From contig JACZKN010000400.1 of the NCBI GenBank assembly GCA_014859985.1, positions 1 through 9,079 of the forward strand: a stretch of 9,079 nucleotides of DNA, given 5' to 3'. Shown here in pieces: positions 4,992 to 9,079 of this stretch. Each line of letters opens with the position of its first letter. Position 1 is the stretch's first letter. The translations under genes were made by a program, and so were the position numbers. Below the pieces are notes generated by a model that saw only the letters and a list, made by a program, of their open reading frames with translations, did not search any database and was not told the DNA's origin. This DNA is from Candidatus Krumholzibacteriia bacterium. Lineage in GTDB: Bacteria; Krumholzibacteriota; Krumholzibacteriia; LZORAL124-64-63.

Positions 4992-6731
4992 CTAGCGCAG
5001 CGCCCCGCCCTGGTCCTTCTTCTCCTGCTTCGCCTCGGCCGCCCGCCCCGAGTGCCGGACCTGGGCCGGAAGCAGCGACGTGTACTGCAGCAGGCCGTTG
5101 CGCCGGTTCACCAGCACCATGCTCGTGGACGCGTTGGGGTAGAGGGCCGTGTCCTCCTTGTTGTCGAACTTCACCCACTGGCCGTCCATGAGCAGGTCCA
5201 TGTCCTTGAACTCGGTGCCGCGCTCGACGCCGGCGCCGGCCTCGACCGTCGCGAAGATGCGCGTGTCGGTGCGGTTATGGCCCCAGAGCTCGCTGCCGGC
5301 GCCGCCGAGGCCGAACTCGTAGGATTGCTGGTCGTCGTAGACGTCTTCCTCCCAGGTCTCGAAGTAGGCATGGTGGCAGATCGCGTTGATGGACAACCGG
5401 TAGTGCGCGCCGTCGGCGGTCGTGAAGTCGAAGGTCCGCGGCTCGGCGAAGAACGCGGTCTCGGCGTCCCGGGCGAGGCCGGAACGCACGTTGCTGGCGG
5501 GGTGGCTCGAGAACCCGTCCCGGTCGCGGCGCTGGCCGCGCGCGCATTCGCCATAGTACTCCAGCTTCTCCAGGATGCGGGCCTGGTGCTCCCGCGCCTG
5601 CTCGCCCTCCGCGCGCACCAGGTAGTGCACCGCGGCCGCGTCGGCTTCCAGCTCCATGTCGCGGGAGTATCCGGCCAGCGCCAGCTCGGAGGCCGTGGCC
5701 GTGACGATCATGGCCACGCCGGCGGCGACGGCGACCCCGGCGTCGTTGTCCTGGGACGCGACCGCTCCGGCCATCAGGATGCCGGTGAGGGCCCCGATGC
5801 GCGCCGCCTTCTCGGCGCTGCGCAGCTGGCGCAGGCCGTGGCGCATCTCCACGTGGGAGATCTCGTGGGCCAGCACCGCCTCCAGCTCCAGGTCCGTCTC
5901 GCACATCTCCAGCATTCCGTCGTGCACGAAGATCCAGCCGCCGGGGCAGGCGACGGCGTTGGGGGTGGGCGCCTCGACCGCCGTGAACCGGTACGGGTAG
6001 CCCCGCAGCGGCAGCGGCCAACGGTCCAGCACGCGGGCGCCGGCCTCGCGCAGCCGGCGCTGCACCGCGTCGTCGGTGACCGCCGGGAACGAGCCGCGCA
6101 CCTGCACCGCCACCTGGCGGCCCAGGGCCATCTCCTTCTCGTAGTCGGGCAGCAGATGGATAGGGGCGAAGCAAGACGGGCACAGAGTGTGGCCGTCGGC
6201 CAGCGCCTCCTGGGGCGTGGCGTACTCGGCGCCGGCCGGGAAGCCGCGGCCGTGGTTGGAGCCCTTGAAGTGCACCACGCCGGTCGCCGCGTTCAGGACG
6301 TGGGGCAGGACGCCGGCGTCGCTGGTCACCAGGGCCAGCAGGGAGTCGATGTGCTGCTGCCCCATGGTCTCGTCCGAATTGCGCGGGGCGATGAACCGCA
6401 GCTGGCCCTTTTCGCCGCGCTCGCCGGTGAACGCCATCTCGGCGACGCCGCGTCGGGTGTCCAACTCGACCTTGCCGATGGTGATCGTCTCGGGTCCCAG
6501 CAGCGGGAACAGGCCGCTGCGCAGCTCCAAGGTGGCCAGATCCCGCTCGATGGGCACGTACACGAAGGGGTTGGCGTTGACCGAGGGCCTGAGGGTGTAG
6601 CTGCGGTTCTGGTAGGTGTTCAGCCAGGCGAACTCGCCGGTGGGGCGCTCGGCCGCCCGCGCCGGCGCCGTCGCCACCGCCGCGGCCACCAACAGGGGCG
6701 GCACGATTCTCGATAGGGTACGCGATGGCAT
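4992..6731 (-). CDS. secreted M48-family zinc metalloprotease
   Basis: The 579-residue protein starts with a signal peptide (1-27, hydrophobic 9-20, ARA near 25-27), so it acts in the periplasm or envelope. The peptidase M48 core is clear: PNAVACPGGWIFVHDGMLE (257-275), the zinc motif HEISH (289-293, catalytic E290), ELEAD (360-364) supplying the third ligand, and a late SSHPAS motif (408-413). M48 enzymes such as BepA and LoiP cleave misfolded outer-membrane or envelope proteins. Between HEISH and ELEAD lie two hydrophobic stretches (about 312-325 and 331-355). Two regions are outside the core: an N-terminal part (30-190) ending in a VVHFKGSNH...EALADGHTLCPSC segment (152-187), which resembles an Ada-type metal-binding motif without its first Cys, and a C-terminal beta-rich part (about 430-560) I do not recognise. 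ATG 6731 follows GGGAG at a 5-base spacing and gives the signal peptide; upstream starts would run into mazE. It is divergent from mazEF. Confidence 0.92.
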   Translation of the reverse strand: MPSRTLSRIVPPLLVAAAVATAPARAAERPTGEFAWLNTYQNRSYTLRPSVNANPFVYVPIERDLATLELRSGLFPLLGPETITIGKVELDTRRGVAEMAFTGERGEKGQLRFIAPRNSDETMGQQHIDSLLALVTSDAGVLPHVLNAATGVVHFKGSNHGRGFPAGAEYATPQEALADGHTLCPSCFAPIHLLPDYEKEMALGRQVAVQVRGSFPAVTDDAVQRRLREAGARVLDRWPLPLRGYPYRFTAVEAPTPNAVACPGGWIFVHDGMLEMCETDLELEAVLAHEISHVEMRHGLRQLRSAEKAARIGALTGILMAGAVASQDNDAGVAVAAGVAMIVTATASELALAGYSRDMELEADAAAVHYLVRAEGEQAREHQARILEKLEYYGECARGQRRDRDGFSSHPASNVRSGLARDAETAFFAEPRTFDFTTADGAHYRLSINAICHHAYFETWEEDVYDDQQSYEFGLGGAGSELWGHNRTDTRIFATVEAGAGVERGTEFKDMDLLMDGQWVKFDNKEDTALYPNASTSMVLVNRRNGLLQYTSLLPAQVRHSGRAAEAKQEKKDQGGALR

Positions 6732-6779
6732 AGCGGCTCCCGTCGTCAGTCTGTGCTGGGGATAGGGTCGTCGGTCCGC

Positions 6780-6808
6780 ATTATGCCTGCGCGGCGTGGT
6801 CGGGGCAA
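6780..6808 (-). promoter_or_regulatory. promoter for the M48 protease gene
   Basis: On the minus strand TTGCCC (complement of 6803-6808) and CATAAT (complement of 6780-6785) are separated by 17 bp, matching sigma70 boxes at four and five of six positions. Transcription would begin near 6773, leaving a leader of about 42 nt before ATG 6731. It lies some 70 bp from the mazEF operator, facing away. Confidence 0.5.
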
Positions 6809-6876
6809 TCGTGGGACGGCAAGGTGCGGACGGCGCCTGATACCGTGGAAATCCGGCAGGAATCCGGCAACGGCTC

Positions 6877-6905
6877 TTGACCAAAGGTATAACCATGGTT
6901 ATACT
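6877..6905 (+). promoter_or_regulatory. mazEF promoter giving a leaderless transcript
   Basis: TTGACC (6877-6882) and TATACT (6900-6905) each match the sigma70 consensus at five of six positions and are exactly 17 bp apart. Transcription should start about 7 bp beyond the -10, near 6912-6913, on the antitoxin ATG itself. There is no Shine-Dalgarno before that ATG, in agreement with leaderless translation. Confidence 0.65.
6887..6904. promoter_or_regulatory. 18-bp palindromic operator of mazEF
   Basis: GTATAACCATGGTTATAC is a perfect palindrome. Its right half contains the first five bases of the -10 box, so a bound protein would block RNA polymerase. Ribbon-helix-helix antitoxins usually bind such sites as dimers and autorepress, more strongly with the toxin bound. 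The binding is inferred from position and family. Confidence 0.7.
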
Positions 6906-6912
6906 CAACACC

Positions 6913-7152
6913 ATGAAAACCGCCATCTCCATCGCCGACGACCTATTCGCCGCGGCCGACCGCCTGGCCCGGCGCCTGGGCGTGTCCCGCAGCCAACTGT
7001 ACCGCACGGCCTTGGCCGCCTACCTGGAACGCCACGACGAGGACGAGATCACCGCCCGCCTGGACGAGGTCCACGGCAGAACTGAGCCGGTCACCCTCGG
7101 CCCCGCCCTGGACCGCCTGCAGCGCGCCAGCCTGCCCCGGGAGGACTGGTGA
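6913..7152 (+). CDS. mazE: MazE-type ribbon-helix-helix antitoxin
   Basis: The 79-residue protein has the standard ribbon-helix-helix beginning: the DNA-contacting strand KTAISI (2-7), helix 1 (DDLFAAADRLARRLG, 9-23) and helix 2 (SRSQLYRTALAAYLERH, 25-41). The acidic/polar tail (42-79) is the expected toxin-wrapping part. It neutralises the MazF ribonuclease encoded next and should repress its own promoter through the palindrome at 6887-6904. The start is ATG 6913: the MKTAISI opening is typical of the family and fits the predicted transcription start. An in-frame ATG at 6895 lies inside the operator and is unlikely. Its stop overlaps the toxin start by 4 bp, giving translational coupling. 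Confidence 0.88.
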   Translation: MKTAISIADDLFAAADRLARRLGVSRSQLYRTALAAYLERHDEDEITARLDEVHGRTEPVTLGPALDRLQRASLPREDW

Positions 7153-7490
7153 CCCGCCGCGGCGAGATCCGCTGGGCCGAGCTGGGCGAGCCCCGCGGCT
7201 CGGGGCCGGGATACCGCCGCCCCGTCCTGGTCGTCCAGGCCGATCCGTTCAACCGCAGCCGCATCGCCACGGTCGCGGTGGCGGCGATCACTTCGAACCT
7301 CGACCTGGCCGCCGCGCCGGGCAACGTGCTGCTGTCGGCTGGGGCCAGCGGTCTGCCACGGGACTCGGTGGTCGACGTGTCGCAGCTGCTGACCCTCGAC
7401 CGGCGATTCCTGGGCGAGGCGGTGGGCACGCTGCCCGCGGACCTGACCGGGCGGGTCGAGGAGGGCCTGCGGCTGGTGCTCGCCCTGTAA
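7149..7490 (+). CDS. mazF: MazF/PemK-family endoribonuclease toxin
   Basis: The 113-residue protein has the full MazF pattern: RRGEIRWAELGEPRGSGPGYRRPVLVVQ at the N-terminus, then VAVAAITSNL (42-51) and DSVVDVSQLLTL (72-83). MazF toxins cut mRNA at short sequence motifs and stop growth when the antitoxin is lost. R24 in GYRRP and T48 in AITSN correspond to the catalytic Arg and Thr of Bacillus MazF, so the toxin looks active. It starts at GTG 7149, overlapping the antitoxin stop (GTGA), which should keep its level below that of the antitoxin. Length is normal and the frame intact. No clear terminator follows in 7491-7550. Confidence 0.93.
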   Translation: MTRRGEIRWAELGEPRGSGPGYRRPVLVVQADPFNRSRIATVAVAAITSNLDLAAAPGNVLLSAGASGLPRDSVVDVSQLLTLDRRFLGEAVGTLPADLTGRVEEGLRLVLAL

Positions 7491-7573
7491 CCCCTGCCTG
7501 GAATTCCTCCCCGCCCTCGCCCCTACCCACGATTGTCCTTGCGTGTGGCGATAAATCGGATCTTATTATCCAC

Positions 7574-7579
7574 TATAAT
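7574..7579 (+). promoter_or_regulatory. perfect -10 box upstream of the DUF438 operon
   Basis: TATAAT (7574-7579) matches the -10 consensus exactly, but there is no -35 box at 16-18 bp (ATAAAT at 7551-7556). CGAT-AA-ATCG (7548-7557) and GGAT-N6-ATCC (7558-7571) are small inverted repeats just upstream that could bind an activator or repressor. If used, transcription would start near 7586, leaving about 11 nt before the ATG with the ribosome site at the very 5' end. Confidence 0.4.
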
Positions 7580-7585
7580 CCAGCC

Positions 7586-7591
7586 AGGAGG
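7586..7591 (+). promoter_or_regulatory. ribosome binding site of the DUF438 gene
   Basis: AGGAGG is a full Shine-Dalgarno placed 5 bases before ATG 7597, supporting that start. Confidence 0.85.
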
Positions 7592-7596
7592 CCCCC

Positions 7597-8856
7597 ATGA
7601 GCGAACTGATCCACGAACGCCGCCGCCGCCAGGACCTGCTCAAGCACATGATCCGGCAGCTCCACGCCGGCGAGGCCCCCGAGGCCGTCAAGCCCCAGCT
7701 GATCAAGCTGTTGGGCCGCATTCCCTACGACGACGTGGTGGCCGTCGAGCAGGAGCTCATCGCCGACGGCATGCCCGTCGAGGAGATCCTGCGCCTGTGC
7801 GACGTGCACCACCAGGCCATGGCCGGGGCCCTCGACCCCGGCCAGGCGCGGGACCTGCCGGCGGGCCACCCAGCCCGGGTCATGGGCGAGGAGAACCGGG
7901 CCCTGGCCTGGGAACTGGAGGCCGTCGGCCGGGTGGCGGCGCAACTGGCGGCCCTGCCCGCGGACGACGCCCCGGGCGAGCTGCTGCCCGAGCTGCGCAT
8001 GCACTTCAACTCGCTGATGGACGTGGAGAAGCACTACCTGCGCAAGGAGCACCTGCTGTTCCCGTTCCTGGAGCAGCACGGCATCACCGGCCCGCCCACG
8101 GTCATGTGGGGCAAGCACGACGAGACCCGCGCCCTGCTGAAGGCCGCCGGCGAGACCCTGGCCGCCGCCGCCGCGGGCGGCGCCACCGCGGGTGAGGTGG
8201 CCGCCGCCCTGGAGCTCTCCCTGCAGCCGGCGCTGGAAGCGATCCAGGGCATGATCGACAAGGAGGAGCAGATCCTGCTGCCCATGTGCCTGGACACCCT
8301 GACGGACAAGGAGTGGTTCGCCGTCAGCGAGGGCAGCGACGAGATCGGCTGGTGCCTGGTGGTTCCGGAGGCGCGCTGGGTGCCCGCGGGCATGGATGCC
8401 CCCGCGGCCGGCGCGTCGGCCGACGAGCGTAAGATCAAGCTGCCCACAGGCACGCTGACGCCCGCGCAGTTGGAGGCCATGCTCAACACCATCCCCTTCG
8501 ACGTCACCTTCGTCGACGCCGACGACACGGTGCGCTACTTCAGCCACGGCAAGGAGCGCATCTTCGCCCGCACCAAGGCCATCCTGGGGCGCAAGGTCCA
8601 GTACTGCCACCCGCCCAAGAGCGTGGGCATGGTCGAGCGCATCCTCGAGGACTTCCGCGCCGGCCACCAGGACCACGCCCGCTTCTGGATCACCCTGGGC
8701 GGGCGCTTCCTGTGCATCGAGTACTTCGCGATGAAGGACGCGGACGGCGCCTACCTGGGCTGCCTCGAGGTGAGCCAGGACCTGACGGCCAAGCGCGCGC
8801 TCGAGGGCGAGCAGCGCCTGCTCAGCTACGTGGGCGGAAAGGACAGCCATGAGTGA
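7597..8856 (+). CDS. DUF438 / hemerythrin / PAS sensor-like protein
   Basis: The 419-residue cytoplasmic protein has three parts. Residues about 10-80 match DUF438 (VKPQLIKLLGRIPYDDVVAVEQELI). Residues about 91-231 are a hemerythrin-like HHE helical bundle with candidate diiron ligands H91, H136, H146, E151/H152, H174 and E223 (motifs HPARVMGEEN, HYLRKEHLLFPFLE, WGKHDE, DKEEQILLP). Residues about 288-402 are a PAS domain (LEAMLNTIPFDVTFVDADDTVRYF to GAYLGCLEVSQDLT). Hemerythrin domains bind oxygen or nitric oxide at a diiron centre and PAS domains bind small ligands or cofactors, so the protein probably senses or handles oxygen, NO or redox state; no output domain is present. It overlaps the following DUF1858 gene by 8 bp, a common partnership in anaerobes and facultative bacteria. 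Length and domain order are normal for the family. ATG 7597 is set by AGGAGG. Confidence 0.9.
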   Translation: MSELIHERRRRQDLLKHMIRQLHAGEAPEAVKPQLIKLLGRIPYDDVVAVEQELIADGMPVEEILRLCDVHHQAMAGALDPGQARDLPAGHPARVMGEENRALAWELEAVGRVAAQLAALPADDAPGELLPELRMHFNSLMDVEKHYLRKEHLLFPFLEQHGITGPPTVMWGKHDETRALLKAAGETLAAAAAGGATAGEVAAALELSLQPALEAIQGMIDKEEQILLPMCLDTLTDKEWFAVSEGSDEIGWCLVVPEARWVPAGMDAPAAGASADERKIKLPTGTLTPAQLEAMLNTIPFDVTFVDADDTVRYFSHGKERIFARTKAILGRKVQYCHPPKSVGMVERILEDFRAGHQDHARFWITLGGRFLCIEYFAMKDADGAYLGCLEVSQDLTAKRALEGEQRLLSYVGGKDSHE

Positions 8857-9079
8857 GCGCCTGGACATCACCCCGGACGTGACGGTGGCCGACCTGCTGG
8901 CCGCCTGGCCCGCCCTGGAGGACGAGCTGATCGCCGCCGCGCCGCCGTTCGCCAAGCTGCGCAATCCGCTCTTGCGGCGCACCATCGCCAAGGTGACGAC
9001 CCTGCGCCAGGCGGCGCGGGTGGGCGGCGTGGCCCTGCCCGCGCTGATTGCGCGGCTGCGCGCTGCCGCGGGCCAGCCG
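8849..9079 (+). CDS. DUF1858 domain protein (cut by the window end)
   Basis: Seventy-seven codons are visible and the frame is still open at the edge. The sequence VTVADLLAAWPALEDELIAAAPPFAKLRNPLLRRTIAKVTTLRQAARVGGVALPALIARL is a good match to DUF1858: a helical domain with the PxF-x-KLRNP-x-LRRT core (33-45) and a following AA-x-x-GGV turn. DUF1858 proteins often occur beside DUF438 proteins or hybrid-cluster proteins and are thought to take part in redox or NO-related functions; the molecular role is not established. The ATG overlaps the DUF438 stop by 8 bp and is preceded by AAAGGA (8838-8843) at a 5-base spacing, so the two are co-translated. Whether the protein ends soon or continues into another domain such as DUF2249 cannot be seen. 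Confidence 0.85.
   Translation, partial: MSERLDITPDVTVADLLAAWPALEDELIAAAPPFAKLRNPLLRRTIAKVTTLRQAARVGGVALPALIARLRAAAGQP

Noticed and set aside
4842..6716. 624-codon plus-strand open frame opposite the M48 gene
   Set aside because: Its composition (Val, Leu, His, Gly, Arg-rich) is typical of an antisense shadow, and the minus strand carries an unmistakable HEISH/ELEAD protease.
4992..7007. 92-residue N-terminal extension of the M48 protein
   Set aside because: It would cross the mazEF promoter and antitoxin start, is Arg/Pro-rich, and would bury the signal peptide that begins at ATG 6731.
7573..8991. 472-codon minus-strand open frame opposite the DUF438 operon
   Set aside because: The plus strand encodes recognisable DUF438, hemerythrin, PAS and DUF1858 sequence; the minus frame is a shadow.

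Overview
The window is high-GC bacterial DNA with long gaps between genes. The best clue to its source is the secreted protein at 428-2596. It ends in an HPNPFNP-type C-terminal domain (FlgD-like / type IX-sorting-like), which is common in the FCB superphylum and its uncultured relatives such as Eisenbacteria, Krumholzibacteria and Latescibacteria. That placement is an inference from one domain plus GC content. No rRNA or other taxonomic marker is present, and I see no tRNA, CRISPR array or intact insertion sequence.

Layout. Bases 1-427 have no clear gene but hold a good sigma70-type promoter and a roughly 250-nt hairpin-rich leader. Next comes an exported protein of three MAM-like repeats, an Ig/Fn3-like segment and the sorting-like tail, closed by a 15-bp hairpin and an 18-bp C/G palindrome. 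Bases 2597-2913 hold palindromes and what looks like the C-terminal remnant of a minus-strand gene. Two minus-strand genes follow: a small peptidyl-tRNA-hydrolase-2-like protein lacking the usual catalytic Lys/Gln, and an unrecognised 343-residue protein with two CxxC pairs and a 13-residue Asp/Glu tract. A 585-bp gap (4407-4991) contains a C6G6 palindrome, a stretch of lower GC and two strong GC hairpins. Then come a secreted M48 zinc metalloprotease (minus), a divergent mazEF toxin-antitoxin pair (plus), and a plus-strand operon of a DUF438/hemerythrin/PAS protein with a DUF1858 protein that runs off the window.

How the parts work together. The mazEF promoter and an 18-bp perfect palindrome overlap so that transcription should begin at the antitoxin ATG, suggesting autorepression and a leaderless mRNA. 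The M48 gene has its own divergent promoter in the same 181-bp spacer. The DUF438-DUF1858 pair is translationally coupled by an 8-bp overlap and probably belongs to a redox, oxygen or nitric-oxide response. The exported repeat protein and the M48 protease both act in the envelope, but nothing in the sequence links them functionally. I found no convincing new multi-gene system. The least explained items are the CxxC/acidic orphan, the structured leader, the extra domains of the M48 protein and the repeated C6G6 palindromes.
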